NCBI GenBank assembly: GCA_026004975.1
Contig: BPKE01000002.1
Span: 310,001-374,000, forward strand
Source: Gammaproteobacteria bacterium
GTDB lineage: Bacteria > Pseudomonadota > Gammaproteobacteria > HTCC5015
Length of the DNA stretch: 64,000 nucleotides
Direction of reading: 5' to 3'
Position 1 is the stretch's first letter. Each line of letters starts with the position of its first letter. The position numbers and the translations under genes were made by a program. The notes under the pieces were generated by a model. That model was given only the letters and a program-made list of their open reading frames with translations, was not told where the DNA came from and made no database searches. Positions 9,832 to 21,250 of this stretch are shown one piece after another.

Positions 9832-9858
9832 CATGTCATAACACGATGAACATGTCAT
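9832..9858. promoter_or_regulatory. Direct repeats CATGTCAT, candidate AraC operator
   Basis: Two exact copies of CATGTCAT start at 9832 and 9851, 19 bases apart, so they face the same side of the helix (about two turns), as expected for the two half-sites of an AraC-family protein. They lie 27-53 bases before the cellulase ATG and about 185-211 bases before the araC start. A weak CATAAC -10-like element overlaps the first copy. The rest of the gap 9648-9884 shows no further clear signal. Binding is inferred from position only. Confidence 0.45.
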
Positions 9859-9884
9859 GACAAAACACCAGAGGAGGAGATGAC

Positions 9885-12000
<2,116 letters not shown>

Positions 12001-12028
12001 TCTCTCCTGTTGCGCTCAGCGCAGCTTG

Positions 12029-12054
12029 GAGCGGGCCGAGGCCCGCTCTTTTTT
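12029..12054 (+). terminator. Rho-independent terminator of the cellulase gene
   Basis: GAGCGGGC and GCCCGCTC form an 8-base perfect stem with loop CGAG, followed directly by TTTTTT, 29 bases after the cellulase stop. This is the clearest intrinsic terminator in the window. Confidence 0.9.
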
Positions 12055-12057
12055 CGC

Positions 12058-13164
12058 CTAGCGGCGCGCGCCCGGACGGGCGGACCGCGCCGCGGCGCGC
12101 GGCACCGGCCGCGACGGCGCGGGCGTGGGCGTCGCACGGCGCAGCACCAGCAAGGCCTGCCACAACAGGGCCGCGGCCGCTTCGCACTCCTCGGCACCGA
12201 ACGCCCGGTCGCGGCGCAACACCGTCACCACGCCGTCCAGGACGCCGCTCTTGAAGAAGGGCAGATCGAGGCGGTAGACGCGCCCGCCCGAGCCCGGCAA
12301 GAGATCCGGCGCGGCCGGCTCGGCGAGCGGCCGGCGGGCGGCGGCCAGCCGCGCGAGACGCTCGGCGGACCACAACAGCTTGATGCTGCGCTCGCCGTCC
12401 TCGCCGCCGGGGCGGCTGAGCCAGGCGGCCATGCGGGCGCCGCTGCATGCCCGGCCGAGCACCGCCGAGTCGGCCCTCAGATGGTCCAGCAGCGCGTCGA
12501 GCAAGGCCGTTTGCATCACCTCCTCGCCGCGGCCGGCGGCCGCCGTCACCGCCCGCCAGTGGCGCAGCCAACCGCCCAGACCGACGGCGGATTCCGCCAG
12601 TTGCGGCACGTCGGCCAGAGGCGGCTCGAGCAGGCAGAGCCGCAGTTGCCGCTCGCCGATGCAGGAAACCAGAAGCGCGAACAGGGCGGCGGCCGCGGCC
12701 GCGCCGCCGGCGGCCGTCCCGACGGCGGCCGCGGCCCCGGCGGCGACCGCCGTGGCGGCGAGCACGACCCGCAGCCGCGCCGGCGGCAAGGGCGCGAACA
12801 CGGCCAACCAGAGGGGCGCGAGCACCGCCGGCAGCACCCCATGGCCGGCGGCGTCACGCAGACCGAGGACGACGGCGCCGGCGGCCAAGGCGACGGCGAC
12901 CGCCCCGGCCGGGGCCGGCCGCCGCAGCGCCGGCAAGCGGCGGCCGAGCGAGAACGCCCCCAGCGCCGCCGTGCCCAGGATCAGGTACTCCACCGCGCTC
13001 TGCGCTGCCCCGGCGCGGTCGGCGGCCAGGGCGAGCGCGGCGGCGAGGATCACGAAGGCCCCGAGGCCGGCCGGCCAGGCCTCCTGTCGAACCCGGTCGA
13101 GAAAGCGCCGGAAACGCGCTTCCAGGGCGGGTTCGTCGAAACGCGGATCGAACACGCGGAACAT
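12058..13164 (-). CDS. Uncharacterised membrane protein with cytoplasmic C-terminal domain
   Basis: Function unknown. The 368-residue product begins with a soluble amphipathic segment (FDEPALEARFRRFLDRVRQ), then about six hydrophobic helices between residues 30 and 180, then a soluble region of about 170 residues containing LDALLDHLRADSAVL, YRLDLPFFKSGVLDGVVTVLRRD and an Arg/Pro-rich tail. The C-terminal part has the feel of a small sensor fold (GAF-like), but no diagnostic motif is visible. The N-terminal segment resembles those of some integral-membrane cyclases; no catalytic domain follows. ATG 13164 is chosen over upstream starts because the sequence becomes protein-like there. It closes the miaB-leuS-lptE operon, at the place where holA often stands, but it is not HolA. 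Confidence 0.65.
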   Translation of the reverse strand: MFRVFDPRFDEPALEARFRRFLDRVRQEAWPAGLGAFVILAAALALAADRAGAAQSAVEYLILGTAALGAFSLGRRLPALRRPAPAGAVAVALAAGAVVLGLRDAAGHGVLPAVLAPLWLAVFAPLPPARLRVVLAATAVAAGAAAAVGTAAGGAAAAAALFALLVSCIGERQLRLCLLEPPLADVPQLAESAVGLGGWLRHWRAVTAAAGRGEEVMQTALLDALLDHLRADSAVLGRACSGARMAAWLSRPGGEDGERSIKLLWSAERLARLAAARRPLAEPAAPDLLPGSGGRVYRLDLPFFKSGVLDGVVTVLRRDRAFGAEECEAAAALLWQALLVLRRATPTPAPSRPVPRAAARSARPGARR

Positions 13165-13266
13165 GGCATCCTTGACCTGCGCCCGGAAAACCGCGGCAGT
13201 GTGGCGCCGCGCAGCGGCGGGCGGCAAGGGCCGGATCCCGGCTTTGCGAGATCGCTCACAAAGTGC

Positions 13267-13755
13267 TCAGGGGGCGAACGCCGCCGCCAGGCGCTCGACG
13301 ACGAGACGGGCCAGATCCTCGGCCATGGCCCGTTCCAGGGCGACGCGCTCCTCGTCCACGGCGCTGACCGCCAGCGGGTCGTAGACGAGCTCGCGGCGCA
13401 CCTCCAGGCTTTGCTCGGGAACCACCGTCTCGGCGCCGCGCCGCAACGCGAAGCGGGCGCGGTAGTAGACCTCGTACTCGCGGGCGCGGCCGTCCGGGCC
13501 GAGGGCCGCGACGCGCTGCCCGCGCTGGAGGGCGAGCGCCAGCGTGGCGGCGGCCGCGCCCGGCGGGGCCAGGGCGACCCCGGCGCCGCGCAACTGGCGC
13601 CGAACGGCCCGGGCGAGGTCGGCGGCGGACGGGTCGGCCTCCACCGCCAGGGGCGAAAGCCCCGGCGGCAGCGCCGGCGGTGCCCGCAACCGCCAACCGC
13701 AGGCGGCCAGCGCGGCGGCGAGCACGCACGACACGAACCGGCGCCGCGGGTTCAT
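13267..13755 (-). CDS. lptE: LPS-assembly lipoprotein LptE
   Basis: Outer-membrane lipoprotein that plugs the LptD barrel and helps insert lipopolysaccharide. The 162-residue protein has a signal peptide with lipobox LAAC (Cys19) followed by GWRLR, matching the CG(F/W)xLR start of mature LptE. Later blocks fit the family: ARAVRRQLRGAGV, YEVYYRARFAL and VRRELVYDPLAVSAVDEER. The ATG shares one base with the leuS stop (TGATG), so translation is coupled. The sequence itself is Ala/Arg-rich and divergent, so the call leans on lipobox, length and its position after leuS, which is the conserved order. Confidence 0.88.
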   Translation of the reverse strand: MNPRRRFVSCVLAAALAACGWRLRAPPALPPGLSPLAVEADPSAADLARAVRRQLRGAGVALAPPGAAAATLALALQRGQRVAALGPDGRAREYEVYYRARFALRRGAETVVPEQSLEVRRELVYDPLAVSAVDEERVALERAMAEDLARLVVERLAAAFAP

Positions 13756-16190
13756 CAGCCGGCGACGATGTTCACCAGCCGCCCCGGCACGACGATGACC
13801 CGGCGCACGGTCCTGCCCTCGAGGTGGCGCTGCACGTTTTCGTCGGCCAGGGCCGCCCGCTCGCAGTCCTCGCGGGCGGCGTCGGCCGGCAGCGCGAGGC
13901 GGCCGCGCACGCGGCCGTTGACCTGCACGACCCATTCGATCGTCTCGGCGGCCAGTGCGGCCTGGTCCAGGACGGGCCAGCGCACCGGCTGTTCGCGACC
14001 CAAGGCGTCCCACAGGGCGTAGCCGATGTGCGGCACGATGGGATAGAGCAGGCCGACCACCGCCTCGAGCGCCTCCTGCCGGACGGCGCGGCCGGCCGCG
14101 CTGTCGTCTTCGAATTTGTACAGCGCGTTGACCAGCTCCATGACCGCGGCGATGGCGGTGTTGAAGGTGTAACGGCGGCCGATGTCGTCCTCGACCTTGG
14201 CGATGGTCTGGTGCAGCTTACGCCGCAAGGCCCGCTGGGCGTCGTCCAGGCTTCCGGGCAGCGGACCGCCGCCACCCGCCTCGACGTGGCGGTGCACCAG
14301 CCGCCACAGGCGCTTGAGGAAGCGATGGGCGCCGGCCACCCCCTCGTCGGACCACTCCAGGGCCTGCTCCGGCGGCGCCGCGAACATCATGAACAAGCGC
14401 ACGGTGTCGGCGCCGTACCGTTCGATCAGGGGCTGCGGATCGACGGTGTTGCCCTTGGACTTGGACATCTTCGCGCCGTCCTTGAGCACCATCCCCTGCG
14501 TGAGCAGGTTGGCGAAGGGCTCGTCGCAATGCACCAGGCCGAAGTCGCGCAGCACCTTGTGGTAGAACCGCGCGTAGAGCAGGTGCAGGACGGCGTGCTC
14601 GATGCCGCCGACGTACTGGTCGACGGGCAGCCACTCGTCGACCCGCGCGTCGAGCATGGCCGAATCGTTGTCGTGGCACAGATAGCGCGCGTAGTACCAG
14701 CTCGATTCCATGAAGGTGTCGAAGGTGTCGGTCTCGCGCCGCGCCTCGCCGCCGCACTGCGGACAACGGGTGCGGTAGAACTCCGGCATGTCCTTGAGCG
14801 GCGAGGCCGCACCGCTGAACGTGACCTCGGTGGGCAGCACCACCGGCAACTGGTCCTCGGGCACCGGCACGTCGCCGCACTGCGGGCACTGGATCATCGG
14901 GATCGGCGCGCCCCAGTAGCGCTGGCGTGACACGCCCCAGTCGCGCAACCGGTAGTTGACCCGCCGGCGGCCGCGGCCGAGCGCCTCCAGGCGGTCGGCG
15001 ATGGCGGCGAAGGCCTGCGCCGAATCCAGTCCGCTGAAGGGGCCGGCGTCGCGCAACACGCCGGGCTCGGTGTAGGCGGCGGCGGCAAAATCGTGCTCGG
15101 CGCCGTCCGGTGGGAACACCACCGGGCGGATCGGCAGGCCGTGGGCCAGGGCGAAAGCGTGGTCGCGCTCGTCGTGCGCCGGCACCGCCATCACCGCCCC
15201 CGAACCGTACTCGGCGAGCACGAAGTTGGCGATCCAGATGGGCACGGTCTCGCCGGTCAAGGGATGCTCGGCCATCAGGCCGGTGGGCACGCCGCGCTTG
15301 GGCAGGGTGGCCAGATCGGCTTCGGCCACGCGCGTGCGCCGGCAGCTTTCCACGAATTCGGCGATGCGCGCATCGCCGCGGGCGCATTCCAGCGCCAGGG
15401 GGTGCTCGGCGGCGATCGCCACGTAGGTGACGCCCATCAGCGTGTCGGGCCGGGTGGTGAAAACGGTCAATGTCTCTTCCCGGCCGGAGACGGAAAAATC
15501 GATCTCGACGCCTTCGGAGCGGCCGATCCAGTTGCGCTGCATGGTCTTGACCGCCTCGGGCCAGCCCTCCAAGCGGTCCAAGCCCTCGAGCAGCTCGTCG
15601 GCGTAGGCGGTGATCTTCAAGAACCACTGCGGGATCCGCCGCTGTTCCACCGGTGCACCGGAACGCCAGCCGCGGCCGTCGATGACCTGCTCGTTGGCCA
15701 GCACCGTCTGGTCCACCGGATCCCAGTTGACCAGCGCGGTCTTCTTGTAAGCCAGGCCGCGTTTGTACATCTGGATGAACAACCACTGCTCCCAGCGGTA
15801 GTACTCGGGCCGGCAGGTGGCGATCTCGTGGTCCCAGTCGTAGGCGAAACCGAGACGTTCGAGCTGGGCGCGCATCGCCTCGATGTTCTGCTCGGTCCAG
15901 CGCGCCGGCGGCACGCCGTGGGCGATGGCGGCGTTCTCGGCCGGCAGGCCGAAGGCGTCCCAACCCATCGGCTGGAACACCCGCTTGCCGCGCATCGCCT
16001 GGTAGCGGGTGATGACGTCGCCGATGGTGTAGTTGCGCACATGCCCCATGTGCAGCCGGCCGCTCGGGTAAGGGAACATCGACAGGCAATAGAACTTGGG
16101 TGCATCGGCGCGCGCCGGCGGCTTGCCGTGATCGCGCCAGGCGGCCTGCACCTCGGGCTCCAGGGTCTGCGGTCGGTAATCGGCGTGCAT
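13755..16190 (-). CDS. leuS: Leucyl-tRNA synthetase
   Basis: Charges tRNA-Leu with leucine. The 811-residue class I enzyme has the HIGH-type motif [17 protein letters not shown] near residue 40, the CP1 editing domain with the threonine-rich [15 protein letters not shown], a zinc-finger-like insert with paired CxxC (IQCPQCGD and [10 protein letters not shown]), the KMSKS loop as [12 protein letters not shown], and a C-terminal anticodon-binding and tail domain. The length is slightly below E. coli LeuS (860). The downstream overlap with lptE is conserved in gammaproteobacteria. Upstream lies manC with a gap of 35 bases, which is unusual for this locus. Confidence 0.97.
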   Translation of the reverse strand: MHADYRPQTLEPEVQAAWRDHGKPPARADAPKFYCLSMFPYPSGRLHMGHVRNYTIGDVITRYQAMRGKRVFQPMGWDAFGLPAENAAIAHGVPPARWTEQNIEAMRAQLERLGFAYDWDHEIATCRPEYYRWEQWLFIQMYKRGLAYKKTALVNWDPVDQTVLANEQVIDGRGWRSGAPVEQRRIPQWFLKITAYADELLEGLDRLEGWPEAVKTMQRNWIGRSEGVEIDFSVSGREETLTVFTTRPDTLMGVTYVAIAAEHPLALECARGDARIAEFVESCRRTRVAEADLATLPKRGVPTGLMAEHPLTGETVPIWIANFVLAEYGSGAVMAVPAHDERDHAFALAHGLPIRPVVFPPDGAEHDFAAAAYTEPGVLRDAGPFSGLDSAQAFAAIADRLEALGRGRRRVNYRLRDWGVSRQRYWGAPIPMIQCPQCGDVPVPEDQLPVVLPTEVTFSGAASPLKDMPEFYRTRCPQCGGEARRETDTFDTFMESSWYYARYLCHDNDSAMLDARVDEWLPVDQYVGGIEHAVLHLLYARFYHKVLRDFGLVHCDEPFANLLTQGMVLKDGAKMSKSKGNTVDPQPLIERYGADTVRLFMMFAAPPEQALEWSDEGVAGAHRFLKRLWRLVHRHVEAGGGGPLPGSLDDAQRALRRKLHQTIAKVEDDIGRRYTFNTAIAAVMELVNALYKFEDDSAAGRAVRQEALEAVVGLLYPIVPHIGYALWDALGREQPVRWPVLDQAALAAETIEWVVQVNGRVRGRLALPADAAREDCERAALADENVQRHLEGRTVRRVIVVPGRLVNIVAG

Positions 16191-16225
16191 GGCGGCCTCT
16201 CTCGGTTCGGGACGCGGCGGAGGGT

Positions 16226-17302
16226 TCAACTTTCCTCTGGGAAGCGGCGCGCCTCGGGGCGGCCGGCCGCCTCCAGGGCGTCGACGACGTTCTTCACGGC
16301 CTCGGCGCGTGCGCGCGGCACCACCAGCACCGCGTCGGCGGTTTCGACCACCACCAGGTCGCGCAGGCCGACCGCGGCCAAAAGCCGCCCCTCGCTGCGC
16401 AGGTAGCAACCCTCGCTGTCGAGCGCGAGCACGTCGCCGCTGCGGGCGTTGCCGGCCTCGTCGTGCTCGGCCACCTCCCACAAGGCCTGGAAGCTGCCGA
16501 GGTCGTTCCAGCCGGCGTCCAGCGGCACGACCACGACGTGGTCGGCCTTTTCCATCACCGCGTAGTCGATCGAATCGCTGCGCACGGCGGCGAAGCGCTC
16601 CGGGTCGATCCACAGATCGGCGCCTTCGCGCCGCGACGCCGCCAGCGCCGCGCGACATCCTTGGAGGATGTCCGGGGCGTGGCGCGCCAGTGCGTCGAGC
16701 ACGGCGCGGGCGCGGAACAAGAACATGCCGCTGTTCCAGTAGTAGCCGCCCTCGGCCAGGTAACGCTCCGCCACCTCGCGCGGCGGCTTCTCGGTGAACG
16801 CCGCCACCGCGGCGACACCGGGACCGGCGGCCTTGATGTAGCCGTAGCCGGTGGCCGGCTCGGTGGGCCGGATGCCGAAGGTGACCAGGGCGCCTTCGGC
16901 GAGGGCCGGTTGCGCGGCCTCCACGGCCGCCGCCAACGCGGCGACGTCGGCCAGGCGATGATCCGAGGGCAACACCAGCATGGCGGTCTCCGGGTCGGAT
17001 TCGGCGAGGGCCAAAGCGGCCATGGCGATCGCCGGTGCGGTGTTGCGGCCCACCGGCTCGAACAGACAGGCGGCCTGCGGCAGCGGGATCGGTGCCAGGG
17101 TCTCGCGCAGCAGCGCAGCGTGGTCGCGATTGCACACCAACAGCGGCGGGCGGTCGCCGCACACCGCCGCCGCCCGCTGCAAGGTGTCTTCCAGCAGACT
17201 GCGGCCGCCGGCCAGGCGCAAGAACGGCTTCGGGCGCTCGGCCCGCGACAACGGCCACAAGCGGGTGCCGCCGCCGCCGCACAGGATCACCGGTACGGGC
17301 AT
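16226..17302 (-). CDS. manC: Mannose-1-phosphate guanylyltransferase (GDP-mannose pyrophosphorylase)
   Basis: Makes GDP-mannose from GTP and mannose-1-phosphate for O-antigen, capsule or exopolysaccharide. The 358-residue protein carries the nucleotidyltransferase signature [60 protein letters not shown] and [11 protein letters not shown]. It stops after the nucleotidyltransferase and short beta-helix part; the C-terminal phosphomannose isomerase cupin found in bifunctional AlgA/ManC proteins is absent. ATG 17302 is preferred over upstream starts because AAGGAG lies just before it. It is inserted between lnt and leuS in an otherwise standard operon. Confidence 0.93.
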   Translation of the reverse strand: MPVPVILCGGGGTRLWPLSRAERPKPFLRLAGGRSLLEDTLQRAAAVCGDRPPLLVCNRDHAALLRETLAPIPLPQAACLFEPVGRNTAPAIAMAALALAESDPETAMLVLPSDHRLADVAALAAAVEAAQPALAEGALVTFGIRPTEPATGYGYIKAAGPGVAAVAAFTEKPPREVAERYLAEGGYYWNSGMFLFRARAVLDALARHAPDILQGCRAALAASRREGADLWIDPERFAAVRSDSIDYAVMEKADHVVVVPLDAGWNDLGSFQALWEVAEHDEAGNARSGDVLALDSEGCYLRSEGRLLAAVGLRDLVVVETADAVLVVPRARAEAVKNVVDALEAAGRPEARRFPEES

Positions 17303-17342
17303 GCGCACTCTCCTTTTCCCACGTCTCGGCGGGGCGGGCATT

Positions 17343-18851
17343 CTAGCAGCTCGGGCGACGCGGCGAACGCCGGGCCGCCGCCAGCAACAGCAGGCAGACC
17401 CCCAGCGCCGGCAAGGCGCCCCAGCGGACGAAGGGCGTGGCGCCGCGGCGCGGCTGGACGGTCGTCTCGAGCACTTCCGGTACGAACTGGCGGCTGCGGG
17501 CCCGCACCCGGCCGTCGGCGGCGACGGCGGCGCTGATGCCGTCGTTGGTCGCGCGCAACAGGTCGCGGCCGCTCTCCACCGCGCGCACGCGCGCGATCTC
17601 CAGGTGCTGGTGCGGCGCCAGCGAGTCGCCGAACCAGGCGTCGTTGGACACCGTCAGCAGGTATTCGGCCTCGGGCAACTGCGCCCGCCAGATCCACGGA
17701 TACGCGGCCTCGTAACAGATGCCCATGGCCACCGGCCGGCCGCCCACCGGCACCGGCCCTTGCGGGCCGGGCGCCGGGCGCAGATCGGAACGCGGGATGT
17801 CGATCCAACGCTCGAACACGCGCAACCAATCGCGCAGGGGCAGGTACTCGCCGAAAGGCACGAGACGCTGCTTGTGGTAAAGGGCCCGCTCGGCGTCGCC
17901 CAGCACCAACAGGCTGTTGTGGAAAGCACCCGTGGCCCGGTCGTAACTGAAGATGCCGGTGACCAGGCGCCCGCCGGCGGCGCGCAGACGCTGCTCCACG
18001 AGGTCGAGGAAGGGTTCGACCTGGAAGGCGAAAGCCGGCACCGCCGTTTCCGGCCAGACCATCACGTCCGCCTGCCAGAAGCCCTCGCTGAGGCTCAGAT
18101 AGCGGTCCAGGCTCGAGCCCAGGGCCTCCGGACGCAGTTTCCGGTCCTGGCCGATCGCCCCTTGCACCAGCACGGCGTAGATAGGCGCCCCCGCCGGCCG
18201 GGTCCACTCGATGCGGCCGAGCACCGCGCCGGCGGCCAACACGGCCGCAGCGAGGCCCAGCGCCGCCCAGCGCCCGCCGCCGCGCTCGCGCAAGGCGGCC
18301 AGCGCCGCCAGGCCGGCCAGGGCGGCGGCCAGGGACGCCCCCCAGACGCCGAACACCGGCAGATACCCGGCCAGCGGCGTGTCCAACTGCGCATAGCCCA
18401 GGTAGAGCCAGGGAAAACCCGAGAACAGCCAACCGCGCAGCCACTCGGCGAGCACCCAGGCGGCGGCGAACGCCGCCGCCGAGACCAGCGGCCGGCGGCC
18501 GGCGGCCGCCACCCGCCAGAGGGCCGCGGCGGCCACCGGGAAGGCGGCGCAGGCGAGCACCAGGCCGGCGGCCAGGGCCGCCGCGACCGCCCAGGGTGCG
18601 CCGCCGAACACGTACAGGCTGTGGTGCACCCAGGAGACGCCGACGCCGAAGGCGCCGACCCCGAACAGGCCGGCGCGCCACAGGCCGCGCCGGCCGGACG
18701 CGTCCAGAAGCAGCCACCACAGGGCGGCGAGCAGCAAGGGCGGCAGGGCGCGCCAGGCGAACGGCGCGAAACCGAGCGGATACAGCGCCCCGAGGGCGAG
18801 CGCCGCGGCGTCCCAGAGCGGGTGCGCGGCCGGCGGGATGCGGCGCGCCAT
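17343..18851 (-). CDS. lnt: Apolipoprotein N-acyltransferase Lnt
   Basis: Inner-membrane enzyme adding the third acyl chain to the N-terminal Cys of lipoproteins. The 502-residue product has an N-terminal multi-helix membrane region (about residues 10-210), then a periplasmic nitrilase-like domain with the catalytic triad Glu in MVWPETAVP, Lys in YHKQRLVPFGEYLP and Cys in GICYEAAYP, plus SNDAWFG. A final membrane helix closes the protein. It starts 2 bases after the corC stop, so it is co-translated with corC. It serves the two lipoproteins seen in this window among others. Confidence 0.96.
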   Translation of the reverse strand: MARRIPPAAHPLWDAAALALGALYPLGFAPFAWRALPPLLLAALWWLLLDASGRRGLWRAGLFGVGAFGVGVSWVHHSLYVFGGAPWAVAAALAAGLVLACAAFPVAAAALWRVAAAGRRPLVSAAAFAAAWVLAEWLRGWLFSGFPWLYLGYAQLDTPLAGYLPVFGVWGASLAAALAGLAALAALRERGGGRWAALGLAAAVLAAGAVLGRIEWTRPAGAPIYAVLVQGAIGQDRKLRPEALGSSLDRYLSLSEGFWQADVMVWPETAVPAFAFQVEPFLDLVEQRLRAAGGRLVTGIFSYDRATGAFHNSLLVLGDAERALYHKQRLVPFGEYLPLRDWLRVFERWIDIPRSDLRPAPGPQGPVPVGGRPVAMGICYEAAYPWIWRAQLPEAEYLLTVSNDAWFGDSLAPHQHLEIARVRAVESGRDLLRATNDGISAAVAADGRVRARSRQFVPEVLETTVQPRRGATPFVRWGALPALGVCLLLLAAARRSPRRPSC

Positions 18852-18853
18852 GC

Positions 18854-19732
18854 TCAGGCCTTGGCGGCCAGGGCCTCGCGCTGTGGCATGACCAGCAGCC
18901 GGTGGATGCGCCGGCCGTCGGCGGCGAGCACGCGGATGCGGAAGCCGGCCAGTTCGAGCTCTTCGCCGCGCTTGGGCAGGCGGCCGAGCTGGCCGAGGAT
19001 CAGGCCGCCGATGGTGTCGTACTCGCTGTCGTCGAGCTCGACGCCGAAGTATTCGTTGAAGGCCTCGATCTCGGTGACCGCGTCGACGATGTAATGGCCG
19101 TCGCCCTGCGGGCGGATGTGCGCGCCGCTCTCGGTGTCGTGCTCGTCGTCGATGTCGCCGACGATCAGCTCGATCACGTCCTCGATGGTCACCAGGCCGG
19201 ACACGCCGCCGTACTCGTCCACCACCACCGCCATGTGATTGCGGGTGCTGCGGAACTCGCGCAGCAGGGTGATCAGGCGCTTGCTCTCCGGGATGAACAC
19301 GGCCGGGCGCAGCAGTTCGCGCAGGTCGAAACGGGCCGGGTCGCGGGCGAATTGCAAAAGGTCCTTGGCGAGCAGGATGCCCACCACCTCGTCGCGCCCC
19401 TCGCCGATCACGGGGAAGCGCGAGTGGCCGGACTCGACGACGGTGGCGAGGATCTTGTCGAAGGAATCTTCCTGCTCGACGACCACCATCTGGGCGCGCG
19501 GCACCATGACGTCACGCACCTGCTCCTCGCTGACCGCGAACACCCCCTCGATCATGGCCAGCACGTAGGGGTCGAACAGATTGCGCTGCTGCGCCTGGCG
19601 CAGCATCTCCAGCCAATCGTCCTTGTCCTTGGGTTCCCCGCCCAGGGCCTGGGCGAGGCGCTCCCACCAGTTGCGCTCACCGGCGCCGGCCTTGGCACCG
19701 GCGCGGGGACTGGGCGGCTTGTCGTCAGACAT
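18854..19732 (-). CDS. corC: CorC/YbeX-type CBS domain protein
   Basis: Soluble protein with a CBS pair and a C-terminal transporter-associated (CorC_HlyC) domain, linked to magnesium/cobalt efflux and, in recent E. coli work, to ribosome-related phenotypes. Blocks seen over 292 residues: VRDVMVPRAQMVVVEQED, SRFPVIGEGRDEVVGILLAKDLL (CBS1), HMAVVVDEYGGVSGLVTIEDVIELIVGDI (CBS2), then DGHYIVDAVTEIEAFNEYFG and YDTIGGLILGQLGRLPKRGE. There are no membrane helices. It sits between ybeY and lnt, the standard ybeZ-ybeY-ybeX-lnt order. Confidence 0.94.
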   Translation of the reverse strand: MSDDKPPSPRAGAKAGAGERNWWERLAQALGGEPKDKDDWLEMLRQAQQRNLFDPYVLAMIEGVFAVSEEQVRDVMVPRAQMVVVEQEDSFDKILATVVESGHSRFPVIGEGRDEVVGILLAKDLLQFARDPARFDLRELLRPAVFIPESKRLITLLREFRSTRNHMAVVVDEYGGVSGLVTIEDVIELIVGDIDDEHDTESGAHIRPQGDGHYIVDAVTEIEAFNEYFGVELDDSEYDTIGGLILGQLGRLPKRGEELELAGFRIRVLAADGRRIHRLLVMPQREALAAKA

Positions 19733-19768
19733 GGGGATGGTTGCTCCAGTGGAAAAGAAACGGCGCGT

Positions 19769-20227
19769 TCAGGCGTAGGGATCCGGGAAGCCCAGGTCGG
19801 CGAGAATATGGCGTTCCAGGGCCTCCATTTCCAGGCGCTCGGCCTCTTCGATGTGGTCGTAACCCTGCAGGTGCAGCAGGCCGTGCACGACCATGTGGGC
19901 GAAATGCGCCTCGGCGGACTTGCCCTGCTCGGCCGCCTCGCGCAGCACGACCGGCACGCAGATCACCAGGTCGCCCATGCGCGGCAGGCCGAGCGCGTCC
20001 GGCGGGTCGAGCCCGAAGGCGAGCACGTTGGTCGGCCGGTCGCGGCCGCGGTAGCGGGCATTGAGCGCCTGCGATTCGGCCTCGCCGACCAGCTTGACGG
20101 CGACCTCGCCCGGCCGCGGATCGCGCCAGGCGGCGCGCGCCCAGCGCAGCAGGCGATGGCGCGGCGGCGCGGCCGGCAGGCCGCGCGCACGGCGCACCGC
20201 CAGCTGCAAGGGGCCGGGCCGGGTCAT
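19769..20227 (-). CDS. ybeY: Endoribonuclease YbeY (16S rRNA maturation)
   Basis: Zinc metalloprotein needed for 16S rRNA 3'-end maturation and ribosome quality control. The 152-residue protein has the defining HxxxHxxxxxH zinc motif as HMVVHGLLHLQGYDH near residues 111-125, preceded by NVLAFGLDPPD (the usual DVLSFP-like strand; here the Ser is Ala) and the conserved Arg in ALNARYRGRDRPTN. The ATG overlaps the phoH stop (ATGA), so translation is coupled. Confidence 0.95.
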   Translation of the reverse strand: MTRPGPLQLAVRRARGLPAAPPRHRLLRWARAAWRDPRPGEVAVKLVGEAESQALNARYRGRDRPTNVLAFGLDPPDALGLPRMGDLVICVPVVLREAAEQGKSAEAHFAHMVVHGLLHLQGYDHIEEAERLEMEALERHILADLGFPDPYA

Positions 20228-21183
20228 CCGTCGCGCTCACCGTCGTGGGCTTCGTAGGCGGAGACGATGCGCTGCACCAGCGGGTGGCGCACCACGTCGG
20301 CCGCGTCGAAATGCACGAACGCCACCTCTTCGACACCGTGCAGAACCTTGAGCACGTGCCGCAGGCCCGATTCGACCTGGCGCGGCAGGTCGATCTGCGT
20401 CACGTCGCCGGTGACCACCGCCGTCGATCCGAAACCGATGCGGGTGAGGAACATTTTCATCTGCTCGACGGTGGTGTTCTGCGCCTCGTCCATGATGATG
20501 AACGCCTCGTTGAGCGTGCGCCCACGCATATAGGCCAGCGGCGCCACCTCGATGACGTTGCGCTCGATCAGCTTCTGGACTTTTTCGAAGCCGAGCATCT
20601 CGTAGAGCGCGTCGTACATCGGCCGCAGGTAGGGATCCACCTTCTGGGCCAAATCGCCGGGCAGGAAACCCAGGCGTTCGCCGGCCTCGACCGCCGGGCG
20701 CACCAGCACCAGGCGCTGCACCTGGCCGCGCTCGAGCGCCTCGACCGCACAGGCCACCGCCAGGTAGGTCTTGCCCGTGCCCGCCGGGCCGACGCCGAAG
20801 GTCAAGGTGTGGGCACGGATGGCCTCGACGTAGGCGCGCTGGTGCGGCCCGTGGGTGCGCACCGCGCCGCGCCGCAGGCGCACCGCCGCCCCGCCCGGCG
20901 CCGGCGTCCGCCGCGCCGCCTCCTGCAGGTGCAGGTGGACGAGCTGCGGGGTGATCGCCTGGTGGGCGCTCAGGCTGTACAAGTCCTTGAGGATCTGGCA
21001 GGCGTCGTTGACCGCGTCCAGGCTGCCGCGCAGGCGGAAGGCGCCGCCGCGGTTGGAGATCTCGACGTTGAGGCGCTGCTCGATCTGGTGGAGGTGGGCG
21101 TCCCGTTGCCCGCAGAGATTCGCCAGGCGGTGCGCGTCCTCGGGCTGCAGCAGCAGATCCAGGGATTCGAGTTTCGAAACCAA
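20224..21183 (-). CDS. ybeZ: PhoH/YbeZ family ATPase
   Basis: Cytosolic PhoH-like ATPase that partners YbeY; it is thought to act in RNA metabolism. The 319-residue product has an N-terminal KH-like region ([18 protein letters not shown]), Walker [17 protein letters not shown] near residue 138, and Walker [12 protein letters not shown] with sensor regions [21 protein letters not shown]. The only in-frame start near the expected N-terminus is TTG at 21183, with a weak ribosome site. An eight-codon ATG reading frame in another phase ends just before it and could couple translation, but that is speculative. Confidence 0.93.
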   Translation of the reverse strand: MVSKLESLDLLLQPEDAHRLANLCGQRDAHLHQIEQRLNVEISNRGGAFRLRGSLDAVNDACQILKDLYSLSAHQAITPQLVHLHLQEAARRTPAPGGAAVRLRRGAVRTHGPHQRAYVEAIRAHTLTFGVGPAGTGKTYLAVACAVEALERGQVQRLVLVRPAVEAGERLGFLPGDLAQKVDPYLRPMYDALYEMLGFEKVQKLIERNVIEVAPLAYMRGRTLNEAFIIMDEAQNTTVEQMKMFLTRIGFGSTAVVTGDVTQIDLPRQVESGLRHVLKVLHGVEEVAFVHFDAADVVRHPLVQRIVSAYEAHDGERDG

Positions 21184-21250
21184 GGTGTCAGCGGGTCGGC
21201 AAGCTCTCGCGCATACCCCGATTGTAAACCAAATCCGCGGCGCTGCAGCT

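Noticed and set aside
12500-12950. Transposon-like GC repeats in the membrane protein gene
   Set aside because: They are runs of Ala codons (GCG/GCC) in hydrophobic helices, not repeats of an element.
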